Positions 42,346-52,365 of a stretch of 64,000 nt of DNA are shown here, one piece after another; within the stretch, counting starts at the first letter, position 1, and every line of letters starts with the position of its first letter. Below the pieces are notes generated by a model that worked only from the letters and a program-made list of their open reading frames with translations, did no database searches and had not been told where the DNA came from. The stretch comes from Candidatus Caldilinea saccharophila. Its GTDB lineage: Bacteria; Chloroflexota; Anaerolineae; Caldilineales; Caldilineaceae. Where the stretch lies: NCBI GenBank assembly GCA_016710365.1, contig JADJVW010000005.1, positions 62,001-126,000 of the forward strand, given 5' to 3'. A program made the position numbers and the translations under genes.

Positions 42346-44063
42346 TTAGCTGAAGAAGTACATCTGATTAAGCGAAATCGACTGGGCAGGTTCGACGGTG
42401 GCGTGTACACCGTCCACCTTGACCGCAAAGGTCTCCGGATCGACCTCGATCTTGGGCGTGTTGCCGTTGCGCACCATGTGGCGCTTGGTGATGGTGCGCG
42501 TGCCGAGCACGGGCATCACCTGCCGCTTGAGACCGAGTTTTTCACCGATGCCGGCGTCGTGCGCGGCGCTGGAGACAAAGGTGATGCAGCTTTCGGGCAT
42601 GGCCGCGCCGAATGCGCCAAACATGGGGCGATAGATTACCGGCTGCGGGGTCGGCAGCGAGGCGTTCGGGTCGCCCATGATCGCCCAGTTGATCAGGCCG
42701 CCCTTGATGACCAGCTTCGGCTTGGCGCCAAAGAAGGCTGGCTCCCACAACACCAGGTCCGCCATCTTGCCTGGCTCGATCGAGCCAAGCACATGCGAGA
42801 TGCCGTGGGCAATCGCCGGGTTGATCGTGATCTTGGCGACGTAGCGCAGCACGCGGAAGTTGTCGTTGCCCGCGGCGTCTTCGGGCAGCTTGCCGCGACC
42901 CTTCTTCATGGCGTCGGCGGTCTGGATGGCGCGCAGCCAGTTCTCGCCCACGCGGCCCATGGCCTGCGAGTCGCTGGAGAACATGGAGATGACGCCCATG
43001 TCGTGCAGCACATTCTCGGCGGCGATGGTCTCGGCGCGCACGCGGCTGCTGGCAAAGGCCACATCCGACGGAATGCTCGGATTGAGATTATGGCAGACCA
43101 TGATCATGTCGAAGAGTTCGGCCATCGAGTTGACGCCGTAGGGCAGCGTCGGGTTGGTCGAACTGGGCAGCACGTTCAGTTCGCCGGCCACCTTGATGAT
43201 GTCCGGGGCGTGACCGCCGCCCGCGCCCTCGCTGTGGAAGGTGTGGATGGTGCGCCCTTCAAACGCGGCGATCGTGTCTTCGACGTAGCCGCCTTCGTTG
43301 AGCGTATCGGTGTGAATGCTCACCTGCACATCGTAGTCATCCGCCACCGAGAGCGCCGCGCGAATCACCGCCGGCGTCGTGCCCCAGTCCTCATGGCATT
43401 TGAGACCGGCGGCGCCGGCCACGATCTGCTCGATCAGCGCCGGCGTCGCCGCGGAGTTGCCCTTGGCGAGAAAACCAAAGTTGATCGGGATGCCTTCGAC
43501 CGCTTTGAGCATGCGCTGAATGTTCCACGGCCCGGCCGTGACCGTCGTGCCGTTCGTGCCATCGGTCGGCCCGATGCCGCCGCCCCAGAAGGTGGTCACG
43601 CCGTTCGACAGCGCGGCGTATGCCTGCTGCGGGGAAATATAATGCACATGCGCGTCCATGCCGGCCGGCGTGAGGATCAACTGCTCGCCGGTGATGGCGT
43701 CGGTTGCAGGCTGACGACGAGGCCGGGCGTGACGCCGTCCATGGTGCTGGGGTTGCCAGCCTTGCCCACGCCCACGATCTTGCCGTCCTTGACGCCGACA
43801 TCGGCCTTCACCACACCCAGCACCGGATCCACAATCGTGACATTGGTGATCACGAGATCGAGGGCGCCGCCCTCGCTGGTGAGCTGGTTGTCCATGCCCA
43901 TACCGTCGCGCAGGGTCTTGCCGCCACCGTAGATAGCCTCATCGCCGTAGACGCGCAGGTCTTGTTCGATTTCGAGATAGAGGTCCGTGTCGCCCAGGCG
44001 AATCTTGTCGCCAACGGTCGGCCCGAAGAGATTTGCATATTCCTGACGTGAAACTGTGGTCAT
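42346..44063 (-). CDS. ureC: Urease alpha subunit UreC, one frameshift
   Basis: Catalytic subunit hydrolysing urea to ammonia and carbamate. Ni ligands are visible: His pair in GMDAHVHYISPQQAY, carbamylated Lys in GLKCHEDWGTTP, His in VSIHTDTLNEGG and in IHTFHSEGAGGGHAPDI, Asp in FSSDSQAMGRVGE. The mobile flap reads MVCHNLNPSI: the catalytic Cys and His are kept but the next residue is Asn where many ureases have a second His. The first ~115 residues (ATG 44063, MTTVSRQEYANLFGPTVGDK) and the rest are separated by a break near 43712. Joined length ~572 aa, normal. Confidence 0.96.
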
Positions 44064-44081
44064 GATTTTTCTCCTGTCTGC

Positions 44082-44480
44082 CTACGCAGATGTCGATTTG
44101 AAGCCAAATTCTTCGGCGCGACGCACAGATTCTGCCTTAGCCGGCTGATAGCCTGGCGTGGGGCCGCCACCGGTCCAATTGTTCACCAGGCCGTTGAAGC
44201 CATACAGACGCTGCTTGCCGCCAAAGGGCACAAGCGTAATTTCCTTCTCGTCGCCTGGTTCAAAGCGGATCGCAGTCGATGCGGAAATGTCGAGCCGCAT
44301 GCCAAACGCGGCGGTGCGATCAAATTCCAGCGCACGATTGACCTCAAAGAAATGGAAATGGGAGCCGACCTGAATCGGGCGGTCGCCGGTGTTGCGCACC
44401 TTGAGCGTCACACGCGGACGGCCGGCGTTGATCTCGATCGGTTCCTCTGCAAGCACATAACCACCTACGGGTGTAGTCAT
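44082..44480 (-). CDS. ureB: Urease beta subunit UreB
   Basis: Structural subunit of the (alpha-beta-gamma)3 enzyme. 132 aa, intact. Motifs: IEINAGRPRVTLKVRNTGDR, IQVGSHFHFFEVNRALEFDR, and AIRFEPGDEKEITLVPFGGK. The C-terminal ~30 residues (TPGYQPAKAESVRRAEEFGF) extend beyond the core fold, as in many bacteria. It lies 18 nt upstream of ureC. Confidence 0.97.
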   Translation of the reverse strand: MTTPVGGYVLAEEPIEINAGRPRVTLKVRNTGDRPIQVGSHFHFFEVNRALEFDRTAAFGMRLDISASTAIRFEPGDEKEITLVPFGGKQRLYGFNGLVNNWTGGGPTPGYQPAKAESVRRAEEFGFKSTSA

Positions 44481-44514
44481 TTTCGGTTCTCCTTGCTCTA
44501 TAATCCGGCTACAG

Positions 44515-44817
44515 TTACTGAATTGGCGAGTGGACGGTGATCAGACGGCTACCGTCGGTGAAGACCGCTTCCACCTGCACGAGCTTGATCATATCGGCGA
44601 CGCCTTCCATGACGTCAGCCTTGGTGAGCGCCTTGCGGCTGTCGGCCATGACCTCTTCCACGGTCTTGCCCGCACGCGCGCCATCCAACGCCGCCGCCGA
44701 AATCACCGCGACAGCCTCGGGATGGTTCAGTTTGAGACCGGCGGCCTTGCGCCGCTCGGCCACCATCGCCATCATGTAAATCGTCAACTTGTCTGATTCC
44801 CTAGGCGTGAGATGCAT
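44515..44817 (-). CDS. ureA: Urease gamma subunit UreA
   Basis: First gene of the urease operon; 100 aa, intact. Motifs: MHLTPRESDKLTIYMMAMVA, AERRKAAGLKLNHPEAVAVI and LVQVEAVFTDGSRLITVHSP. ATG 44817 is preceded by AGGAGGA. Upstream on this strand lie the inverted repeat TGTCA-N6-TGACA at 44856-44871, a possible operator, and, 125 nt from the start, a copy of the 42-nt conserved element. Confidence 0.97.
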   Translation of the reverse strand: MHLTPRESDKLTIYMMAMVAERRKAAGLKLNHPEAVAVISAAALDGARAGKTVEEVMADSRKALTKADVMEGVADMIKLVQVEAVFTDGSRLITVHSPIQ

Positions 44818-44942
44818 ATATCCTCCTGAATCTTAGGGTTTACGAAACGTACACTTGTCATGCTGGTGACATGCTACAATTGAGTAAATGATCAAAAATC
44901 GACACACGGACTTGTTCTACTATGCTGCCGAGCAGCCGTGTG

Positions 44943-44984
44943 CGCATCGACCACTCAGTTCATTCCGGAATGGGCAGATCGACC
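44943..44984 (-). promoter_or_regulatory. 42-nt conserved upstream element, copy A (ureA)
   Basis: Read on the minus strand it starts GGTCGATCTGCCCATTCCGG and ends AATGAACTGAGTGGTCGATG followed by CG. It aligns without gaps to 50783-50824 and 61727-61768, with the block GAATGAACTGAG identical in all. It ends 125 nt upstream of the ureA ATG in the same orientation. Ends GGTCGATC and GTCGATGC are partly repeated. Function unknown: a regulator site, leader RNA or small mobile repeat are all possible. Confidence 0.6.
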
Positions 44985-45018
44985 CATTCCTGCTTGGTAA
45001 GCAGGAATCTTCACAAAC

Positions 45019-45041
45019 CAGGTTTCTGGCGGAAACCTGGT
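45019..45041. repeat. Hairpins in the ureA/kinase intergenic region
   Basis: CCAGGTTTC (45019-45027) pairs with GAAACCTGG (45033-45041), and just upstream ATTCCTGCTT pairs with AAGCAGGAAT at about 44986-45008. The 430-nt divergent gap 44818-45247 thus holds the 42-nt element, these two hairpins and one good promoter; no gene is apparent in it. Confidence 0.5.
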
Positions 45042-45062
45042 TTGTCGGACCTTCGCTTGCGC

Positions 45063-45091
45063 TTTACATAGGATCGAAGAGTAGGTATACT
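45063..45091 (+). promoter_or_regulatory. Sigma-70-type promoter for the sensor kinase
   Basis: TTTACA (45063-45068), 17-nt spacer, TATACT (45086-45091); each hexamer is 5 of 6 to consensus with ideal spacing. It lies 156 nt upstream of ATG 45248, leaving a long 5' leader. Confidence 0.65.
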
Positions 45092-45247
45092 ACCCACCTG
45101 CTCGCATCAAACGCAGCGTGCGGGCAGACGCGCCACAAAACAATCGAAGACCCGACAAGCATCATCCGGGAGAATCACGAGACGCAACCACAGATGCAAT
45201 TCATGCGCAGGGTGTGACCGGAGGCTTGTGAGCGAGCGACAAAATCT

Positions 45248-48200
45248 ATGAAAACCATCGCACGAACTCTATGCATTGCGGTCCTGCTCAGTGCATTGGG
45301 AGTCACCGGTCATGCCTGGGGCAAGGGCGTCTCCGCGCCAGCCACGCCCTTTGTCAAGTCTCGCTCTGTGCTGGCGCAAGCACAGCCGGTTGCACCGCCG
45401 GACGACGACATCCCCTATCGCGTCATGCGTATCTCCACCGAACAGGGGCTTTCCAGTACAGATGTCCAGAGCGTTCTGCGCGACCGCCAGGGCTTTCTCT
45501 GGTTTAGCACCCTGGACGGGTTGAACCGCTATGACGGCTATAAGATGAAGGTCTTCAAGAACACGCTGACGGACCTGACCAGCCTGAGCGACAATGCGAT
45601 TCGAACCATAGTGGAAGACCGTTCCGGGACGCTCTGGATCGGCACCTGGTTTGGTGGGCTTAATCGCTACGAACGCGCGACCGAGACCTTTACCCGCTTC
45701 CAGCATGATCCTGACGACCCAAAAGGCCTGAGCAGCAACAGCGTCTATGCAATTCTGGAGGATGGGGACGGCATCCTATGGCTGGGCACGCGCGGCGGCG
45801 GGCTGAACCGCTTCGACCCTGTCACCGGCGTCTTTACCCATTACCGGCATAACCCGGATGACCTTGCCAGCCTTGCCAACGACAACATCTATGCGCTGGC
45901 GCAGGACGGAGAGGGTGCGATCTGGCTGGCTACCGACGACGGTCTTGATCGCTTCGACCCCACCACTGAGATCTTTCGCCATTACCGCAACGATCCGGAT
46001 GAGCCCAAGAGCCTGAGCAATAATCTCGTTCGCTCCCTGGCGGTCGATGACAGCGGTGGGGTGTGGGCAGGTACGGGAAATGGTCTCAACCGCTTCGACC
46101 GCGCCAGCGACAGCTTTGTCCGTTATCACAACGAAGCGAACAACCCCCAGAGTTTGAGCAACGACACCGTCAAATCCCTGGGGCAGGCGTCAGACGGCGC
46201 ACTGTGGATCGGCACGTGGGGCGGCGGCCCCAATCGGCTTGATCCGCAGACCGGAACGTTAGAGCGGCTTGGGACGGACGCCCACGATCCCTGGGCGTTG
46301 GATGCAACCGCAGTCAATGGCTTCCTGGAGGATGAGGGCCTGCTGTGGATGGCAACGGGTAGCGACATTTTTGTCCTCGACCTTCAGCCCAAGCGCTTCC
46401 ACACCTTTCAACATGAGCCAAACAATTCCAACAGCCTGGCCGCCAATGAGATCGACGCCATCTACGAAGACCCTCAGGGCATTCTGTGGGTGTCCACCGC
46501 CTCCACCGGGCTAAACCGGATCGACCGTGCGACCGGCGAGGTCACCCATTTTCAGGACAACCCGGCGGACCCGGCCAGTTCGAGCGCCAATGAGATGTGG
46601 GAGATTGTCCCCACCGGCGACGGCAGGCTGTGGCTGGCAACCGTTGGCGGCGGTCTGCTCCAATTCGACCCGGAGACAGGGCAGTTTGCCAAATACCACC
46701 ACGACCCGGACGATCCGGCGAGCCTGGCGTCGGATCGAACCACGTCCGTGGTGCGCGACCGGTCGGGCGTCATCTGGGTGGGCACGTGGGATGCGGGGTT
46801 GGATCGCTACGACCCGGCGACGGGAATCTTCAGCCACTTTTCATACGACCCAGCCGACCCGACCAGCCTGAGCGACAATACGGTGATGATGGTGAGCGAA
46901 GACCGCAACGGTGATCTCTGGATCGGCACTTTGGCCGGCGGCCTCAACCGTTTTGACCGCGCGACGGAAACCTTTACGCGCTATCAGGGCGAAGCCGACA
47001 ACCCGCAGAGTCTTCCCGCCAATGCCATCACCGCGGTGCTGCTCGACCGTGCGGATCGACTTTGGGTGAGCACGATGGGGGGCGGCCTGGCGCGCCTGAA
47101 CGCCGCCACGGGCGAGGCAGTCCACTACAACAGCGCCGATGGCCTGCCCAGCGACTCGGTGCTCAGCATTCTGGAGGATGACCAGGGCTGGCTGTGGCTC
47201 AGCACGAGCAACGGCCTGTCGCACTTCGATCCCGACGCCGAAACCTTTCGCAACTACGACACGGCGGATGGGCTGCCGGGCAATATCTTCGAGGCATCGA
47301 CTGCCTTTCAAAACCCCAGCGGGGAGATGTTCTTCGGCGCTTCCGATGGACTGGTTGCCTTCCATCCCGATCAGATTGACGACGACCCCACGGCGCCGCC
47401 GGTGGTGATCACCGACCTGCTGCTGGCGAACAAGTCTGTCCCGATCGGCGAAGATTCGGTGTTGCAGCAGGCCATCGGTGAAACCGCTGCGGTGACGCTC
47501 TCCTACCTGGATCAGGTTATCTCGTTCGAGTTTGCCGCGCTGGATTACAACGCGCCGCAGAAGAATCGCTATCGCTATCTGCTGGAAGGATTCGATCAGG
47601 CGTGGACGGAAGTTGGCAGCGACCGGCGTCTGGTCACCTATACGAACCTTGATCCCGGCGCCTACACTTTGCGCGTACAAGGCTCCAACCACGACGGCGT
47701 CTGGAATGAAACGGGCGCAGCGTTAGCCATCACCATCACGCCGCCCTGGTGGGAGACGCTTTGGTTCCGCCTGTCACTGGGCTTCGTAGTGGTGGGCTTG
47801 ATCGCCGGCGCGTTTGTCGGGCAGCGACGCCAGGCCGCGGCCCGACAGCAAAAACTGGAGCGGATGGTGGACGAGCGCACGCGCGAGTTGCAGGATGCGC
47901 AGACGCAGATCAGCACATTGTTCGACAGTTCGCCATTGGGGATTTGCTTGACCAACCTGGACGGAACGATCTTGGGAACCAACCGCGCGATGCAGCGCAT
48001 TGCCGGCTATGCAGAAGCTGAACTGCTGCAAGCCAATGTCAGGGTGCTCTATTCCGATCCTGAACAGCGCGAGCCACTGCTGTCCCAACTAAATGGAATT
48101 GGTTTTGCCTCAAGGGCGCCGGGCCCCCCCCCCCCGCGGGGGGGGGGGGGCGGGGGGCGGGGGCCCCCTCCCGGGGGGGGGCCGGGCGCCCCTCTCCCCG

Positions 48201-49759
48201 GCCCTCCCGGGCCCCGGCGGCCGCGGCCCCGCGGGGGCCCCCGCGGGCCGGGGCGGGCCCGCCCCGCGGGCGGCGCGCCCCGGGGCCCCCCCCCCCGGGC
48301 CCCCCCCCCTCCCCTCGCCCCGGCCGCGGGGCCCCGGGGGGTTTCCGGGCCGCCCCGCCCCAAGTTTTTTTTTGTGTTTTTTTTTTTTTTTGTGGGCGGG
48401 GGGGGGATTTTTTTGGTTCAGGCTTTTTTTTTTCAACCCCACACCGGCGGGGGGGTTGGGGTTTGTAAGTGACTATGGAATTTTGCTGCGGCGACGCAAC
48501 GGCAACTCTTTCCACGCCAATCTCAACATGAGCCGGTTGGAAACGGGTGGACAGGAAGTGATAGTCGGCGTTGTTGACGACATTACAGAGCAGGTGCAAG
48601 CCAGAGAAGCGCTGACCGTACTCAATCAAATTTCATTCGAGCTTGCCTCTATCTCAGATTTGCCGGCCTTGGTCGAATCTGCCTTTCAGCATCTGCACAA
48701 GATTCTGGATTTTCAGCGCGCTGCCCTGATGCTGATCAATGAAGATCGAGAGTCAATGACGCTCTATGCCTATCTCTCCACGTCACGGTCGGTCGAACTC
48801 ACCGCGCATGCAACACCCGTCAACAGTTGGTCGTTTCTGGGCGCCCTGTTGGATATTCGTGAGACAACCTATGTGCCGGATATTCGCGCTGACGCGACGA
48901 TCCAGTCGGCGCTGGATAGTCTGCAAATTGTGGAATGGGCGACCGCGCTCAAAGCGAGCAGAAGCTGGCTCTGCTTGCCGCTCATCATCGGCGAGCGCAC
49001 CATCGGCCTGCTCAACATCGTGCATGACGCGCCCGATCACTTTGCGGTGCGCACCTTCGATGTGGCGCGCACCTTCACCAACCAGTTGGCGGTAGCCATC
49101 GACAATATTCATCTCAATATGGAAGCTTTGCGGCGCATCCGACGGAACGCTCCCGCATTGCGCGCGAGTTGCATGATTCGGTCACACAGACGCTCTTCAC
49201 CGCCAGTATGATTGCCGAGTCCACTCCGATCATCTGGGAAAAGAATCAGCTTATTGGCCGCCAGAACATGGATAAGCTCAGCCTGTTGCTGCGCAGCGCG
49301 CTGGCTGAGATGCGTTCCCTGCTGCTCGAATTGCGCGCCGACGTGCTGCCCACCCAGGATCTGGAGCAGTTGCTGACAAACCTGGCGGACGCCACGCGTG
49401 CGCGCGGCAACCTGACCGTGGCTACCTCGTTCCAGGATGTCGGTGTAGTGCCCGCCGCAGTGGCGATGACCTTCTACCGTATCTCCCAAGAGGCCATGAA
49501 CAATATCATCAAACATGCCGAGGCAAGCAGGATCGAGCTAGCAGCAAGCACCGACGCGGATGGGGTGACGCTGCATATCCGCGATGATGGCCGCGGCTTC
49601 GATCTCTGCGCCGTGCCGGCCAGCTGTATCGGGCTCAGCATCATGGCAGAGCGGATGCAGAAGATCGGCGGCGACCTCCGGATTCAGAGCACACCCGGCC
49701 ATGGCACAGAGATCAAGGCAACCTGGTCGCGCCCGCAGGAGGAGAGCACCCATGGCTAG
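45248..49759 (+). CDS. Sensor histidine kinase with double beta-propeller, Y_Y_Y, PAS, GAF and HisKA_3 domains; interrupted
   Basis: Membrane sensor paired with the LuxR-type regulator downstream. Order: signal peptide (1-25); 14 reg_prop blades from ~57 to ~700 (e.g. TLWIGTWFGGLNRYER), enough for two seven-bladed propellers; Y_Y_Y domain ~770-830; TM ~838-860 (LSLGFVVVGLIAGAFVG); PAS (FDSSPLGICLTNLDGTILGT); GAF; HisKA_3 with the phospho-His in ARELHDSVTQTLF; HATPase with RISQEAMNNIIKHAEAS and DDGRGF. A ~355-nt artefactual stretch (48113-48468) splits the PAS; removing it joins GIGFAS to SDYGILLRRRNGN in frame. A further single-base break lies near 49140. The stop overlaps the regulator start. 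Confidence 0.88.
48113..48468. other. ~355-nt homopolymer-rich non-biological-looking insert
   Basis: A stretch of long C, G and T runs with no codon structure interrupts the PAS domain of the kinase. Sequence changes from normal to homopolymer exactly after GCCTCAA and returns at GTGACTATGG, and joining these two points restores both frame and PAS sequence. This is best explained as a sequencing or consensus artefact. Any protein predicted across it (Gly/Pro/Arg-rich) is spurious. Confidence 0.85.
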
Positions 49760-50411
49760 TGCACAGGCGCAGGCAACACCCGCTCCGATCCGGGTGCTCA
49801 TTGTTGACGACCATCCGATTGTGCGTGACGGGTTGAAGAATATGCTGCTGGCATTCGATGACCTGGAACTGGTCGGCGAGGCGGGGGACGGCAGCGAAGC
49901 GCTGGTTAAGTGCCAGCAACTGCACCCCGACGTAATCCTGATGGATATGGCAATGCCAAAGATGGATGGCGCCACCGCCGCGCGCGCTATCCTGAAAAAT
50001 TGTCCGCAGATCAAGATTATCATGCTCACCAGCTTTGTGGAGGATGCCGCGGTGCAAAGTGTGCTCGAGGCGGGCGCAGCCGGCTATTTGCTGAAAAACG
50101 TGACCATTCGCATGCTGGCCGAGTCGATTCGCGCGGTGTATACCGGGTCTCCGGTGCTCTCGCCAGAGGCCACCTCAGCGCTGATTCGCGCCAAGACCGC
50201 ACCGCCCGCGTTGGGGCACGATCTGAGCCCGCGCGAGCTCGAGGTGCTGGCGCTGATCGTCCAGGGCTTGAGCAACGATGAGATTGCCGAGCAACTGGTA
50301 ATCAGCGTTTCCACGACCCGCCACCATGTGAGCGCCTGCCTGCAGAAGCTGGACGCCGCCAATCGCGCCCAGGCCGCAGTGCTGGCAACCAAGCACAATC
50401 TGATTCCCTAA
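49752..50411 (+). CDS. LuxR/NarL-type response regulator
   Basis: Receiver domain (IRVLIVDDHPIVRDGLKNML; phospho-acceptor Asp in VILMDMAMPKMDG; Lys in AGYLLKN) followed by a LuxR helix-turn-helix (LSPRELEVLALIVQGLSNDE, IAEQLVISVSTTRHHVSACL). 219 aa, intact. ATG 49752 overlaps the kinase stop by 8 nt, which marks a cognate pair. The regulon may include the adjacent lipoprotein-sulfatase genes, but no binding site is identified. Confidence 0.95.
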   Translation: MASAQAQATPAPIRVLIVDDHPIVRDGLKNMLLAFDDLELVGEAGDGSEALVKCQQLHPDVILMDMAMPKMDGATAARAILKNCPQIKIIMLTSFVEDAAVQSVLEAGAAGYLLKNVTIRMLAESIRAVYTGSPVLSPEATSALIRAKTAPPALGHDLSPRELEVLALIVQGLSNDEIAEQLVISVSTTRHHVSACLQKLDAANRAQAAVLATKHNLIP

Positions 50412-50440
50412 ACTCCCACACACGTTCACGACGAAAATGG

Positions 50441-50494
50441 GCAGTAGGAACACCGAACCGGCTGACGGACGCGACGGTTCGGTGTTCCTACTGC
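50441..50494 (+). terminator. Strong hairpin after the response regulator
   Basis: Perfect 20-nt arms GCAGTAGGAACACCGAACCG (50441-50460) and its complement (50475-50494) with a 14-nt loop, 30 nt after the regulator stop. There is no T-run, so it is either a Rho-assisted terminator or another palindromic repeat. Confidence 0.5.
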
Positions 50495-50562
50495 CGCCTC
50501 ATTTGCGTCCGTCTGTACTGGTGGGTCGTACGGCGCGACCGCTGCCATTCTTTTACCAATGC

Positions 50563-50650
50563 GTAGGTCGGGCTACCAGCCCGACGTTGCGTCAATGACC
50601 TGTGTCACGCGGGGAGCGTGACCGACTGTCGGGCGGGTAGCCCGACCTAC
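50563..50650. repeat. Palindromic intergenic element, GTAGGTCGGGCT family
   Basis: Starts GTAGGTCGGGCTACCAGCCC and ends TCGGGCGGGTAGCCCGACCT followed by AC, with an inner GTCACGC/GCGTGAC hairpin. It combines the left end of the 26443 family with the right end of the 5260 copy. The rest of the gap 50412-50944 holds the hairpin at 50441, unremarkable sequence and the 42-nt element. Confidence 0.7.
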
Positions 50651-50782
50651 TGGCTGCGTGCGAACCAAACGACCCACTATTGCACGATTTTGCCTCACAC
50701 CAAGACACGAAGCCACAAAGTTAAAGATGCTTTTCTCTGCGTTATTCGTGACTCCGTGTGAGATCCGTGAATGACTGAGATG

Positions 50783-50824
50783 GGTTGATCGGCCTATTGC
50801 AGAATGAACTGAGCAGTCGATGCG
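50783..50824 (+). promoter_or_regulatory. 42-nt conserved upstream element, copy B (lipoprotein)
   Basis: Starts GGTTGATCGGCCTATTGCAG and continues AATGAACTGAGCAGTCGATG then CG. It aligns ungapped to copies at 44943-44984 (minus) and 61727-61768. It ends 120 nt upstream of the lipoprotein ATG, nearly the same spacing as copy A from ureA. Confidence 0.6.
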
Positions 50825-50944
50825 TCTGGCGCGGTTTTGCGTCACACTTGAAAGGGACGGTTGAAGATTGGCCGTTCGTGCAGCGTATTATCCTCCACAC
50901 AGCCTACTAAAAGGAGAGAAACCTACATTGAGAGGAGAACCTTT

Positions 50945-52351
50945 ATGACCCACCACAATTTTTCCAGGATGATCCCCCGCCGATTGTCGTTGGCCATCAC
51001 GAGCAAACGGGCGCAGCGCAGCATCGTTCCGGCCCTCCTGTTGCTGGGGATGCTGCTGACCGCGGCCTGCCAACCGGTGCAGCGCGACCCCGGTTCGAGG
51101 GTCAGAGAGGCCGCACAGGGCTTTGTCGACCAAGTGGGCAGCGACCCGTCCTCCTGCGCACGCGACTTCCGCGTGCTCGAACCCAACCTGACGCGCACGC
51201 CCCAGCAGATGGATCTCAACGCAGGCTACTATCAGGGCGTAATGGAAAATACAGGCGATGTGTCGTTTGTGGTCACAGGCGCGTTTCCGAATTCGATCCT
51301 GTTGTCGTGGGTGATCTACGACGTCAACGGGCAGATTTACAGTGCGGTCAACGACCAGGAGATGACGCCCGACGCAGGCAGCGTCAATCCGTTCCTGCCT
51401 GGCGTAGAGGTTCTCGCCTCAAATCGCAGCTACACCGCCTTCTTTGCGCCGGAAGGCGCCCCCGTGCCCGATGGGATTTCGGCAAGCAACGTGCTGACCC
51501 TACCGCCGGCCAGTGAAAACGAGCGCATCTACATCACCATGCGCTCCTACTGGCCACAGCCGGGCTTCCCGCGCGTCGGCGGCCCACCCCCAACCATCCA
51601 GGCCGTTTCCGCCGCGGACCCGACCCAACCGGCGACCTGTCCTGGACTTGGGTTGGGCGAAGGCGCCTTCCCCCTCGCGCCCTTTACAGTGCCGGCCCCC
51701 GTGGCTGGCAAGATCCTCTTCTTCCGCCCGCCCAACTATATCGTCCCGTTGGCCGATGGCTCCACGCGGGCAGACCCGAACGGCTGTACTGGCTATGCCA
51801 TGGCCGTACTCAGCGATACGGACTTGAATCTGATCAAGATGCACAAGGCGCCAACCTTCCCGGATAATCAGAACCTGACCGAGAGCAGCGTATGGGCCAA
51901 TGATTTCGAGGTGCGCTATGTGGGTCTCGAAGCCAATGGCGCCACGGTGCTCGGCCCCCGCTCGGATGTGGCGATGAACGACCTGAAGCAACAGCCGGAT
52001 GGCAGCGCCTATCTCCTGACCATCCCGCGTCCCTCGGACCTGTCGGCCAGGCAGCGGCTCGAACTGCTGGAGAAGGCAAAATCCAGCAATTGGAACATCA
52101 TGATGTCGGCCGGTGAAGGCGCGCAGATTGCTCCCTTCCTCACCTATCGCAACAAGCTCGCCGACGCCTCCTTCGCATATTCGATCGCGGCCATCCCCTG
52201 CTTTGGCCAGGATCTGGGGGAGTGGTCGGAAGCCACCATTGACTATGCGTCCAGCCCTGAAAACATGGGCGAATATTACATCGACGGCGTCATCTGCACG
52301 ATCGACGAGGTGCTTGATGATTCCTGTGTGCAACAGTTGACGAACGAGTAG
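50945..52351 (+). CDS. Lipoprotein of unknown function
   Basis: 468-residue exported lipoprotein: signal peptide with lipobox LLTAAC (Cys ~41), then a soluble domain of mainly beta prediction (MENTGDVSFVVTGAFPNSIL, ILLSWVIYDVNGQIYSAVND) and a C-terminal region with scattered cysteines (CPGLGLGEG, GCTGYAM, PCFGQDLG, ICTIDEVLDDSC) that may form disulfides outside the cell. Start ATG 50945 follows GAGAGGAGA; the longer frame to 50861 has no ribosome site. Intact. No family recognised. It is followed 14 nt later by a haloalkane-dehalogenase-like gene. Confidence 0.75.
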   Translation: MTHHNFSRMIPRRLSLAITSKRAQRSIVPALLLLGMLLTAACQPVQRDPGSRVREAAQGFVDQVGSDPSSCARDFRVLEPNLTRTPQQMDLNAGYYQGVMENTGDVSFVVTGAFPNSILLSWVIYDVNGQIYSAVNDQEMTPDAGSVNPFLPGVEVLASNRSYTAFFAPEGAPVPDGISASNVLTLPPASENERIYITMRSYWPQPGFPRVGGPPPTIQAVSAADPTQPATCPGLGLGEGAFPLAPFTVPAPVAGKILFFRPPNYIVPLADGSTRADPNGCTGYAMAVLSDTDLNLIKMHKAPTFPDNQNLTESSVWANDFEVRYVGLEANGATVLGPRSDVAMNDLKQQPDGSAYLLTIPRPSDLSARQRLELLEKAKSSNWNIMMSAGEGAQIAPFLTYRNKLADASFAYSIAAIPCFGQDLGEWSEATIDYASSPENMGEYYIDGVICTIDEVLDDSCVQQLTNE

Positions 52352-52365
52352 GCAGAGCGACAGCC

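Noticed and set aside
42046..43932. 628-codon plus-strand open frame
   Set aside because: Antisense shadow of ureC and crcB, caused by GC-rich codon bias.
44888..45217. 109-codon plus-strand frame upstream of the sensor kinase
   Set aside because: It covers the 42-nt element, two hairpins and the promoter; no ribosome site and no recognisable domain.
44818..45247. tRNA or small RNA gene in the long intergenic gap
   Set aside because: Hairpins are present but no tRNA cloverleaf, T-loop or anticodon arrangement could be made out.
48049..48629. Gly/Pro/Arg-rich open frames on both strands
   Set aside because: They arise entirely from the homopolymer artefact within the kinase gene.
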